Both the position numbers and the translations under genes were made by a program. Below, piece after piece: positions 1-6,725 of a DNA stretch of 12,213 nucleotides. Positions within the stretch are counted from its first letter, which is position 1, and the number at the start of each line of letters is the position of its first letter. Under the pieces are notes generated by a model, which ran no database searches, was not told the origin of the DNA, and worked only from the letters and a program-made list of their open reading frames with translations. The DNA is taken from NCBI GenBank assembly GCA_049794535.1, contig JBARCX010000079.1:1-12213 (forward strand), written 5' to 3'. Origin of the DNA: JBARCX01 sp049794535 (GTDB lineage Bacteria > Pseudomonadota > Gammaproteobacteria > Xanthomonadales > Rhodanobacteraceae).

Positions 1-963
1 ATGATCAATTGGCGCCGGCTGTGGATACCAGACATCGCCTGCATAACCAGCCAACTGGCCTGATTCCAACGCACGTACTACGGCATCCCGATCGCACAAC
101 GCACCACGAGCGGTGTTGATTAGGTACGCGCCGCGCTTCACCAGCTTGAACATCTTGTCGTCGAACATACCCTGCGTGGATGGATACAACGGTGTCTGCA
201 GATTGATGATGTCGCAGACCTTCACCAGCGACTCGGGTGTCTCGTGGAAAGTCGCATTGAGTTCCTTCTCGATCTCCGGCGAAAGTCGGTGTGGATCGTA
301 GTAATGCAAATGTACGTCGAATGGCTTCATACGACGCAACACCGCAAGGCCAATACGGCCAGCCGCGATCGTCCCAAAATGCATGCCTTCGATGTCGTAA
401 CTGCGGCTGACACAATCGGCGATGTTCCAGCCACCGTTGTTGGCGATTTGATGCGAGGGCAGATAATTGCGCACCAGCGACAGCGCCATCATCATCACGT
501 GCTCTGCCACGCTTATGCTGTTGGAAAACGTAACCTCTGCCACTGTCAGACCATGCTCGGACGCGGCCTTCAGGTCTACGTGATCCGAGCCGATGCCGGC
601 GGTAATGGCTAACTTCAGTTTCTTTGCCTTCGCGATGCGTTCGGCAGTGAGATACGCGGGCCAGAACGGCTGCGAGATCACGACGTCAGCGGTAGGCAGG
701 TGCTTATCCAGCACCGAATCGGCACCCTCCTTGTCGCTGGTGACGATCAACTCGTGACCGTTGGCCTCCAGGTATTTGCGTAGACCCAACTCGCCGGATA
801 CACAACCGATCAGCTCACCTGGCTTGAAGCCGAGTTCGCCGCTGGGAGATGGCACCGTCTGGCCGTTCGGGTAACCCTTGATGACGGGAATATCATCACG
901 AGCGTAATTCGGCGGATAACCTGTGACGGGATCGGGGTAAAGGACACAAAGTACCTTGGCCAT
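1..963 (-). CDS. fdh: NAD-dependent formate dehydrogenase (3' end beyond window)
   Basis: This enzyme oxidises formate to CO2 with reduction of NAD+ in the cytoplasm, without metal or flavin (D-2-hydroxyacid dehydrogenase superfamily). I translated 321 residues from the ATG at 963. The start is supported by GGAGAG (plus-strand 968-973) four bases upstream. The protein follows the Pseudomonas sp. 101 enzyme closely from its first residues (MAKVLCVLY) with an offset of two. Recognisable are QPFWPAYLT (98-106), TAGIGSDHVD (121-130), the active-site Asn in SNSISVAEH (N148), the Rossmann loop AAGRIG (200-205), D223 that selects NAD+ over NADP+, the formate-binding Arg in NTARG (R286), and Q315 near the cut. 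The catalytic His and about 80 C-terminal residues lie past the left edge. A LysR regulator gene lies 144 bp upstream on the same strand. Identification is confident; whether the C-terminus is intact cannot be seen. Confidence 0.95.
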   Translation of the reverse strand, partial: MAKVLCVLYPDPVTGYPPNYARDDIPVIKGYPNGQTVPSPSGELGFKPGELIGCVSGELGLRKYLEANGHELIVTSDKEGADSVLDKHLPTADVVISQPFWPAYLTAERIAKAKKLKLAITAGIGSDHVDLKAASEHGLTVAEVTFSNSISVAEHVMMMALSLVRNYLPSHQIANNGGWNIADCVSRSYDIEGMHFGTIAAGRIGLAVLRRMKPFDVHLHYYDPHRLSPEIEKELNATFHETPESLVKVCDIINLQTPLYPSTQGMFDDKMFKLVKRGAYLINTARGALCDRDAVVRALESGQLAGYAGDVWYPQPAPIDH

Positions 964-1058
964 AAAACTCTCCGGTGGGATAAGACGTGTTTAACCACGT
1001 GGCCCATGGAGTCTGGTCCTGCCTTTGCACCTGCCGCCAATCGTTTGTAGGTATCCGG

Positions 1059-1077
1059 TGATAAGCCCGCGTTATCA
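1059..1077. promoter_or_regulatory. Candidate LysR-family binding site upstream of fdh
   Basis: A perfect hyphenated inverted repeat TGATAA-N7-TTATCA lies in the spacer between the LysR gene and fdh. It contains the classical T-N11-A spacing (T1062, A1074). Its nearest edge is about 96 bp upstream of the fdh start codon, a usual distance for an activator site. That the neighbouring LysR protein binds it is an inference from position and shape only. I could not assign convincing -35/-10 boxes. Confidence 0.5.
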
Positions 1078-1107
1078 ACATATGTCGCATTGCAGCATGA
1101 TTGCTTA

Positions 1108-2037
1108 TCAAACCACCCGTAGCGTCGCGGCCTCGAGCACGCCATCGAGCCTTCCCTGCAAATCCATCAGGGGCGCCATATCCCATGCCGCGCTTACGAC
1201 GGCAAGCGGCGCTTCTTCGCGAAGGCGCAACAAACTCATAGGGGACAACTGCTGCGGCTCGATCGGACGGATGCTTATGCCGCTGGCAAGGAAGTAGTCC
1301 GGTAGCGCACTGACTGGCGCGATGCTGCACACCTCGCCCATGCGCACCTCCTCATACAACACACTCAGCGTATTGGTTTCCACCGCGACATAGGGCACCA
1401 CACCCGCATGCCGGAATGCCGCATCGACGATCTTGCGGTTCTGCATCTCGTGGTTGAACAGGCACAACGGCAAACGCGCGGCCTCAGCCCAACTGTAAGA
1501 AGCTTTCGTGGGCAGGCCTGCCTTGTCGCTGGATAACAGAACGAAACGCTCCGAGTACAGCACGACGCTTTCGTAGATGTCCGGATCACACCCCTCCGCG
1601 TAGGCGAGGCCCAAGTGCACCTCCTTGTTCTTTAACCGGTGCAGGATGTCACGCGTGCTTAACGAGAACACTTCCAGCGTAAGCTTGGGGATCGCACGAC
1701 GATACTCACTGGCCAGCATCGAGACCGCGCGTAACGCCGACGGCACCGTGCCGATCGCCAGATGACCACCTGCTACGACTTGCGCGAGCGCAGCTTCTTG
1801 CCGCAATCCATCCAGAGACGCCAAGGTTTGCCTGGCCCATACAAGCACACGCTCACCTTCCGGCGTGAAGCCCTGAAATCGGCGGTCACGGAGAATGATC
1901 ATGATGCCAAGCTCGCGTTCAAGCTGGCGTATTCCTGCTGAGAGCGCCGGTTGCGAAACCCAGCATGCCTCTGCGGCGTGCGCGAAGTGTTTGTGCTCGG
2001 CGAGTGCCACGAGATAGTGCAACTGCCTTACAAACAT
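1108..2037 (-). CDS. LysR-type transcriptional regulator, probably of fdh
   Basis: A 309-residue DNA-binding regulator of normal LysR length. The N-terminal winged helix-turn-helix is at about residues 4-63 (recognition region FAHAAEACWVSQPALSAGIR, 18-37). The linker helix (about 60-88) leads into a LysR substrate-binding domain (about 90-295). I chose the ATG at 2037 over the upstream ATG at 2064: it starts MFVRQLHYLVALAE, the usual LysR beginning, and has GAGGAGC (plus-strand 2041-2047) three bases ahead. The gene lies directly upstream of fdh on the same strand, and a LysR-like dyad occurs in the spacer, so control of formate dehydrogenase is the natural guess. The segment RRFQGFTPEGERVLVWA is shared with other LysR proteins as far as I recall, but the inducer cannot be read from sequence. 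Confidence 0.92.
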   Translation of the reverse strand: MFVRQLHYLVALAEHKHFAHAAEACWVSQPALSAGIRQLERELGIMIILRDRRFQGFTPEGERVLVWARQTLASLDGLRQEAALAQVVAGGHLAIGTVPSALRAVSMLASEYRRAIPKLTLEVFSLSTRDILHRLKNKEVHLGLAYAEGCDPDIYESVVLYSERFVLLSSDKAGLPTKASYSWAEAARLPLCLFNHEMQNRKIVDAAFRHAGVVPYVAVETNTLSVLYEEVRMGEVCSIAPVSALPDYFLASGISIRPIEPQQLSPMSLLRLREEAPLAVVSAAWDMAPLMDLQGRLDGVLEAATLRVV

Positions 2038-2177
2038 GAAGCTCCTCGCAAATTCATGCGCCACCCGGAGAGATGAGTGCGTGGCAAGCCAGTCTAACGC
2101 CGTTCGGAGCCATAGCGATTCGGGATAAAAATTCGAAATAAACCGGACGTCGATTTCATTTTCGCTGGCCCCAAACG

Positions 2178-2199
2178 TCTAGTGATCATGATCACTAGA
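2178..2199. promoter_or_regulatory. Perfect 22-bp palindrome, probable operator
   Basis: The 11-base half TCTAGTGATCA is followed immediately by its exact reverse complement, with no spacer. The symmetry stops on both sides (G2177 against A2200). It lies 141 bp upstream of the LysR start codon and just before the unassigned plus-strand ORF at 2208. There is no T-run, so it is not an intrinsic terminator. An operator for a dimeric repressor is the most likely role, but the binding protein is unknown. Confidence 0.5.
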
Positions 2200-2207
2200 A
2201 TGGGCTG

Positions 2208-2717
2208 TTGACCTTGAATGTGCTGACGATTGATTTCAAACCTGGCTCTTGCCCCCGCCACCTGGATCGCGACGACTTCGCCCAAGCCGACCCATGCAGT
2301 GTGCGCTTCGGCATACTCACGAACAAAGGTGTGCAGACCCGATATGCCGGACTCACCATTGAGCTGCAACCCAAATTCTCGCTTGCGCGTGCAGAGAAAT
2401 TCTTCATCTCGCTGAAGTCCGCGTTCTCTAACTCGACAATATGGCCCCAGCGTCACCAGTCCAGTTATTGGAGTATCGCCCCGGCCGGCATCCCCAACTT
2501 CCGTCGCCTGCAAGCCATGTTGAGTGCTCCGGATTTTGACGAGCGGTTTCACCATGCGGATCTGCGCGCATACACACTGCGCATGCGTGTGGCTCAGGCC
2601 ATACCTCGAACCATAACGACATCGCTATACCTTCAACTCATACCGGACAGCGCCTACATGCTGTTGTCTCGCAATGCCTATCAGCCAGTCTCCCTTCTGT
2701 TCAACGCGGCGGGCTGA
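2208..2717 (+). CDS. Unassigned ORF, 169 codons, doubtful
   Basis: I do not recognise this product. The open frame begins at TTG 2208 (GTG 2220 is an alternative), with an in-frame stop four codons before it and no clear ribosome binding site. About two thirds of codons end in G or C and second positions are AT-richer, which is the pattern of coding DNA here and favours this frame over the overlapping minus-strand ORF at 2094-2555. Against it are several rare ATA and CGA codons, no detectable domain, no signal peptide and no transmembrane segment. It could be a small lineage-specific protein, a truncated remnant, or chance. It ends 105 bp before the hydrolase gene. Confidence 0.25.
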   Translation: MTLNVLTIDFKPGSCPRHLDRDDFAQADPCSVRFGILTNKGVQTRYAGLTIELQPKFSLARAEKFFISLKSAFSNSTIWPQRHQSSYWSIAPAGIPNFRRLQAMLSAPDFDERFHHADLRAYTLRMRVAQAIPRTITTSLYLQLIPDSAYMLLSRNAYQPVSLLFNAAG

Positions 2718-2822
2718 GATCTCCAAATCGGATAGAGGTGACGGAACGCCCTGGCAAGCGCCTGCATCCGTGTGTGTCATCGACTCGTATGAGGTAGTTA
2801 CCAACCTCAAACTGGGTCACGC

Positions 2823-3782
2823 ATGTCACCTTGGTCAACGCGGCGCTCCTCGCCATTACTTCATAAGCCCACAGTTCGTCTTCGCCGAAGCGCAGCCGCA
2901 CTACTTGTTGTGCTCGCCACGGGCCTACTTAACGGATGCCAAGCGGCTTTCTTTGGTGGCTTGAATGTTGCGACGGGAAGGCCCGCCGATATCGTGCAAC
3001 GTACGGTGGAATTTGCACCTTCCGAAAACCTGTCGTTGGATATCTATACGCCACGTGATGTGGTTCATGCGCCGGTGGTAGTTTTTTTCTACGGTGGAAG
3101 TTGGATGTCCGGCAAACGCCAATGGTATAGATGGGTTGGGCAAACCCTCGCCCAACATGGTCTCGTGGTGGTGATTCCAGATTATCGGAAGTGGCCAGAA
3201 GTACGTATGGACGGTTTCATGCACGATGCAGCACTTGCCGTCGCCTGGACGCACTCGCATGCCGGTGATTATGGCGGCGATCCACGGGAGCTTTTTTTGA
3301 TGGGCCACTCAGCGGGCGCGCATGTCGGCGCCCTGCTTTCCACTGATGGGCACTGGCTGGCCAGTGTGGGCATGCGGCCACGTCAATTAGCCGGCTTTAT
3401 CGGGCTCGCCGGTCCTTACGATTTTTTGCCGCTAACAAACGCGAATTTTGTCGACATGTTCGGCAACACACCCCAAGCACAGGGGCGCTCACAGCCAGTG
3501 AATTTTGTCGATGGCGACGAACCACCCATGCTGCTTTTACAAGGTGCCGATGACAGCGTTGTGGGCGTGAAGAATGCTGTGTCACTTACTCGCGCTATGC
3601 AGCGAGAAGATGAACCAGTTTCGATGCAACTGTATCCAGATATCGGGCACACGACTATTTTGTTGGCCCTCTCGCCAAGCTTCAGAAAAAAAGCGCCGGT
3701 GCTAGAAGACTGTCTTAACTTCATCCGCGCTCGGGTGGCCGTTCACAACAGGAACACCATAGCCGGCGACGTGCATTCTTAG
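2823..3782 (+). CDS. Predicted lipoprotein alpha/beta hydrolase (esterase-like)
   Basis: A 319-residue serine hydrolase of the carboxylesterase/Abhydrolase_3 type, substrate unknown. The N-terminus has a basic segment (RLRR, 19-22), a hydrophobic stretch and a lipobox LNGC, which predicts cleavage before C39 and attachment to a membrane as a lipoprotein. The hydrolase domain covers about 65-305. The oxyanion segment is FYGGSW (89-94) in place of the usual HGGG. The nucleophile elbow is GHSAG with S163, the acid is probably D244 in GADDSVV, and the base is H276 in GHTT, so the triad looks complete. The ATG at 2823 has only a weak Shine-Dalgarno sequence (GGG), but no better in-frame start precedes the signal peptide. 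The gene converges on the next one, with 45 bp between stops and no clear terminator hairpin. Confidence 0.85.
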   Translation: MSPWSTRRSSPLLHKPTVRLRRSAAALLVVLATGLLNGCQAAFFGGLNVATGRPADIVQRTVEFAPSENLSLDIYTPRDVVHAPVVVFFYGGSWMSGKRQWYRWVGQTLAQHGLVVVIPDYRKWPEVRMDGFMHDAALAVAWTHSHAGDYGGDPRELFLMGHSAGAHVGALLSTDGHWLASVGMRPRQLAGFIGLAGPYDFLPLTNANFVDMFGNTPQAQGRSQPVNFVDGDEPPMLLLQGADDSVVGVKNAVSLTRAMQREDEPVSMQLYPDIGHTTILLALSPSFRKKAPVLEDCLNFIRARVAVHNRNTIAGDVHS

Positions 3783-3827
3783 CGTGCTCAGCAACGTCAC
3801 TCACACTTCATGCCAAGCGCACGGCTA

Positions 3828-4544
3828 TTACTCAACCTTGACCAGTTGCGACGTTAATCCGCCAGGCAGATCCTCACGCAACATGATGCGTGGAAGCGTA
3901 CTCGTGGCATAGACGCTGTACGACTCGGTCCCGCTGGATTTGTTGACGACGTAATCCAGTCGAATTGCATGCAATTTACCGAGCGCCGTATTCATCATCC
4001 CAGCATCGCTTATCGAGCAGGTTACCCGGCTCACGGCGGTCTTGGCGTCATACACATTGAAGGTGAATGTTTCACCGGGCGTGAGATCCCTTGCCATCAC
4101 CGTCGCCCAATCGATGCGCTGGTCCACCGTGTTATCAGGGATATCCGCTTCCACCTTCTGCTCTGACCTTGGCAAGCCGCCTTCGACCGAGGCTGCAGTC
4201 ACCGCATCGCCAGTCACGTGCTGCCCTGCGTAAGTCAGGGTCATCTGATAATGCCGGCCCTCCTGCGTACGCATCTTCAAGACGGTTTCGACGGGCGTCA
4301 TGAAACGCGTAGCGACGGTACTCCAGCTCTGATCGAACGCAGGGAAGTCCGCGGTGAAGCGGTAATGCCCGTCGGCCAGTCGGGTAATGGTGGTGGTGGA
4401 CAGGCTACCTTGCTTCCCGCTTTGGATGTCCTGGTAGGTTAACCGGCCGGTCTTGAGTCGGTTGGCGTCGAAATGAGGACTGGCGGCGGCGCCCAACAAT
4501 CCCACGGCGGCGATACAACAAACTATCCGGAGAGCTTTCGCCAT
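3828..4544 (-). CDS. Exported protein of DUF3108-like type, function unknown
   Basis: A 238-residue protein from the ATG at 4544. This start gives a clean signal peptide (basic MAKALR, then a hydrophobic core to about residue 20, likely cleavage near AAA-S at 21/22), so the protein should be periplasmic. The frame is open to an ATG at 4646, but that start would put about 34 residues ahead of the signal peptide. The mature part is beta-rich without membrane segments. Its ending, YSVYATSTLPRIMLREDLPGGLTSQLV, resembles the C-terminal strand pattern of DUF3108 proteins; this is recognition by eye, not a search. The ribosome binding site is weak (AAGG, 11 bases upstream). The gene is transcribed away from the PAS-AraC gene's 3' end with a 230-bp spacer, so it may have its own promoter. 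Confidence 0.7.
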   Translation of the reverse strand: MAKALRIVCCIAAVGLLGAAASPHFDANRLKTGRLTYQDIQSGKQGSLSTTTITRLADGHYRFTADFPAFDQSWSTVATRFMTPVETVLKMRTQEGRHYQMTLTYAGQHVTGDAVTAASVEGGLPRSEQKVEADIPDNTVDQRIDWATVMARDLTPGETFTFNVYDAKTAVSRVTCSISDAGMMNTALGKLHAIRLDYVVNKSSGTESYSVYATSTLPRIMLREDLPGGLTSQLVKVE

Positions 4545-4774
4545 CACAGTGGAAGCCTTCTGTTGACATGGTGTATGCAGCACATAATCAACCCACCTTT
4601 TTGAAATCGACACCATGCCCTCAGCTCGGGAAACAGACCCAATCACCTTCCCGTTGCTGTCACGCTCGAAGATCCTGCGTGTTCTCGATTGATCAAGTGT
4701 GAAGTACGCAATGTAGACCCATCCCAGAGTGCCGCATGTGCCAGTCGTCCTGACTGATAGTACGTGCGCACCGA

Positions 4775-5494
4775 CTATGTATTGCCGCTCGCACTATCCG
4801 CTTTCGTTAACGCACGATACGCCCTGGGCGTCATGCCCACGGTGGCCTTGAACTGGCGCGCGAAGGCGCTCTGATCGACAAAGCCGCAGGCCATGCTGAT
4901 CGCTGCCACGGTATCGTCGCCTTGCAGTAACCGCATAGCCGCTTCGATGCGCAGCTTGGTGAGCACCTGCTGCGGAGTCAGCTGGAATACACGGCGAAAG
5001 TGTCGTTCCAACTGCGCGATAGATAACCCAGCCAACTCGGCCAGTGCATGCACGCGTACGCCTTCCGCGTAGTTCTCTTGCATATAGGTCAGTACACGCT
5101 TAAGGCGATCGTAAACGGGATGTCGTCCGTCCGGCATACCCAGATCCCGTGAAATACCGATTACACCGCAGATCTTGCCGCGCACCGCCAAGGGCCGTTT
5201 ACAGGTCAAACACCACCCCGGTGTGCGGTTGGCGAAGATGTGAACTTCGAGCTGGTTTTCGATGATCTCGCCAGTGAGTACGCGCTTGTCCTGCGCCGCA
5301 TAAGAACCACCCATGGTGACCGGAAAGAGTTCGGCAACGCCCTTGCCGATCACATCGCTACGTTGCTTTAGGCCAAGCCTGCGCACCAGTGTGAGATTGG
5401 CATGGGTATAACGGCCCGCCGCATCCTTTACGAAGAACACAACGTCCGGCAATGCATCGAACAATGGCTCCAATTCATCGGCAGAAATCTTCAT
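4775..5494 (-). CDS. PAS-AraC transcriptional regulator, likely controls the hydroxyproline operon
   Basis: A 239-residue regulator with an N-terminal PAS domain (about 8-117) and a C-terminal AraC-type DNA-binding domain (about 128-232). The two helix-turn-helix units are at about 148-170 and 195-227, including CGFVDQSAFARQFK and the family signature GMTPRAYR. The PAS part begins LFDALPDVVFFVKDAAGRYTHAN, the usual PAS_4-like opening, and carries cysteines C95 and C98 in a CxxC arrangement. There is no membrane segment, so it should sense a cytoplasmic ligand or state. It is transcribed away from lhpA across a 214-bp shared spacer, the standard layout for a local activator. In Pseudomonas aeruginosa the AraC-type LhpR controls the corresponding genes; I do not claim orthology. 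No clear Shine-Dalgarno sequence precedes the ATG at 5494. Confidence 0.9.
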   Translation of the reverse strand: MKISADELEPLFDALPDVVFFVKDAAGRYTHANLTLVRRLGLKQRSDVIGKGVAELFPVTMGGSYAAQDKRVLTGEIIENQLEVHIFANRTPGWCLTCKRPLAVRGKICGVIGISRDLGMPDGRHPVYDRLKRVLTYMQENYAEGVRVHALAELAGLSIAQLERHFRRVFQLTPQQVLTKLRIEAAMRLLQGDDTVAAISMACGFVDQSAFARQFKATVGMTPRAYRALTKADSASGNT

Positions 5495-5708
5495 AGAGAT
5501 AAGGCACCAGTCAATGCATCGACGATAGGGTTCCCGAGATCAGGCGCATGGCCCGAATGCCCTGTCACAAATGACATTCTTAGCGCGAATGCACGTGCTT
5601 GTCGACATAACGAGAAAACAGGCAACCAATAAAACTATGCCGAATTCCGCACGCAATACCGGCAAGGCTTTCTAGACGCTAGTGGCTCATGACAGCGAGC
5701 ATGAGCCC
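5495..5708. promoter_or_regulatory. Divergent promoter region between the PAS-AraC gene and lhpA
   Basis: This spacer must hold the start signals for both the regulator and the hydroxyproline operon. The clearest element is a perfect inverted repeat TGTCA-N4-TGACA at 5563-5576, roughly midway. A wider pair, GAATG at 5555-5559 and CATTC at 5575-5579, partly overlaps it. An AT-rich patch follows at about 5625-5640. I could not fix -35/-10 boxes with proper spacing. AraC proteins often bind direct repeats, so assignment of the dyad to the neighbour is tentative. Confidence 0.5.
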
Positions 5709-6725
5709 ATGCACACCATCGACTTTATCGACTCGCATACCGGCGGTGAACCCACCCGTGTGGTACTTGCTGGCTTCCCTGATCTTGGCACGGGCACATT
5801 GGCCGAACGGCGCCATGTGTTCCGCGATCAGCATGATCACTGGCGCCAGGCCATCGCCTGCGAGCCGCGCGGTTCGGACACCATGGTCGGCGCGCTGTTG
5901 CAAACACCGCAAGATCCAAAAGCCTGTGCCGGGGTGATTTTTTTCAATAACGTTGGCTACCTGGGCATGTGCGGCCACGGCACGATAGGGCTGATTCGCA
6001 CACTGCATCACCTGGGGCGCATTGCACCAGGCCGTCACTTGTTGGAGACGCCGGTAGGCATGGTGGGTGTCGAGCTCTATACCGACGGTCGTGTCGCGAT
6101 CGACAACGTCGAGAGTTATCGGCATGCCAAAAACGTAGAACTGGATGTGCCGGGCTACGGCCTCGTGCACGGCGATGTCGCCTGGGGCGGCAACTGGTTC
6201 TTCATCAGCAACGACAGCCCACAACCATTGAGCCTGACCAACCAGCGCACGCTCACGGCATATACCGAGGCGATTCGCGCCGCATTGGAAAAGGCCGCGA
6301 TCACCGGCGCCGATGGTGCCGAAATCGACCACATCGAAATCAATGAAGCATCGACACAGCCTGATGCCGACGCGCGCAATTTTGTATTGTGCCCCGGCAT
6401 GGCCTACGACCGCTCACCCTGCGGCACGGGCACCAGCGCCAAGGTGGCCTGCCTGGCTGCCGACGGCAAACTCGCCCCAGGTCAGGTGTGGCGTCAGGCC
6501 GGCATCCTGGGCAGCGTGTTCGAAGCGCAATACACCCCGGGCACACAAGGCGTATTACCACGCATTACCGGCACTGCCCACATCACGGCACAAGGCAAGC
6601 TGTTGATCGACGAGGCTGATCCGCTGGCCTGGGGTATCTCAGCACGGAGTATCTCGGTACAAAGTATGTCTGCTTCGAGCACTTCGTCTTCTGCACTTTT
6701 AACTCAGGGCATCGACGCGGCGTGA
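5709..6725 (+). CDS. lhpA: 4-hydroxyproline 2-epimerase
   Basis: This enzyme interconverts trans-4-hydroxy-L-proline and cis-4-hydroxy-D-proline, the first step of hydroxyproline breakdown, in the cytoplasm without cofactor. The start ATG at 5709 gives MHTIDFIDSHTGGEPTRVV, the family N-terminus; the open frame reaches a GTG at 5682, but that adds nine residues unlike the family. The two acid/base cysteines are both present: C88 in MCGHGTIG and C238 in SPCGTGTSAK. That excludes the dehydratase branch, which lacks the first Cys, and with the operon context favours epimerase over proline racemase. The protein has 338 residues, longer than usual. The family end is near DPLAWGI (304-310), followed by a Ser-rich tail built of four pentapeptide repeats. 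Its stop overlaps the start of lhpB by 4 nt. Confidence 0.93.
   Translation: MHTIDFIDSHTGGEPTRVVLAGFPDLGTGTLAERRHVFRDQHDHWRQAIACEPRGSDTMVGALLQTPQDPKACAGVIFFNNVGYLGMCGHGTIGLIRTLHHLGRIAPGRHLLETPVGMVGVELYTDGRVAIDNVESYRHAKNVELDVPGYGLVHGDVAWGGNWFFISNDSPQPLSLTNQRTLTAYTEAIRAALEKAAITGADGAEIDHIEINEASTQPDADARNFVLCPGMAYDRSPCGTGTSAKVACLAADGKLAPGQVWRQAGILGSVFEAQYTPGTQGVLPRITGTAHITAQGKLLIDEADPLAWGISARSISVQSMSASSTSSSALLTQGIDAA
6633..6692 (+). repeat. Four imperfect 15-bp tandem repeats in the 3' end of lhpA
   Basis: Four consecutive in-frame 15-bp units encode GISAR, SISVQ, SMSAS and STSSS. Neighbouring units agree at about 8-10 of 15 bases, most clearly in the shared (A/G)GTAT.TC start of the first three. 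The repeat lies beyond the conserved end of the epimerase fold and creates its Ser-rich tail. It looks like slippage expansion that has since drifted. Confidence 0.6.

Larger units (their letters stand above)
2038..2822. other. 785-bp stretch without a recognisable gene
   Basis: This stretch separates the LysR gene from the lipoprotein hydrolase. By eye it has lower GC than the flanking genes. It holds a perfect 22-bp palindrome (2178-2199) and a 169-codon plus-strand ORF (2208-2717), described separately. Shorter overlapping ORFs occur on both strands, but none has a motif I recognise. No intact promoter, terminator with a T-run or RNA gene is evident. It may be the eroded remains of a lost gene. 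Confidence 0.5.

Noticed and set aside
896..1330. Minus-strand open frame overlapping fdh and the LysR gene
   Set aside because: It overlaps both confidently identified genes in another frame and gives an Arg-rich, motif-free product.
2094..2555. Minus-strand open frame of 153 codons opposite the doubtful ORF
   Set aside because: Its third positions are less GC-rich than those of the plus-strand frame, and the product shows no motif; most likely a shadow or chance frame.
2573..2591. Inverted repeat CACAC-N9-GTGTG
   Set aside because: The arms are short and low-complexity, and the spot is inside the unassigned ORF; this level of symmetry is expected by chance.
3783..3827. Possible bidirectional terminator between the convergent hydrolase and DUF3108-like genes (CGTGC ... 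GCACG)
   Set aside because: The stem is only 5 bp with a loop above 30 nt, and there is no T-run on either strand.
5679..6332. Minus-strand open frame of 217 codons opposite lhpA
   Set aside because: It is antisense to the epimerase with both catalytic cysteines; the product has no recognisable domain.
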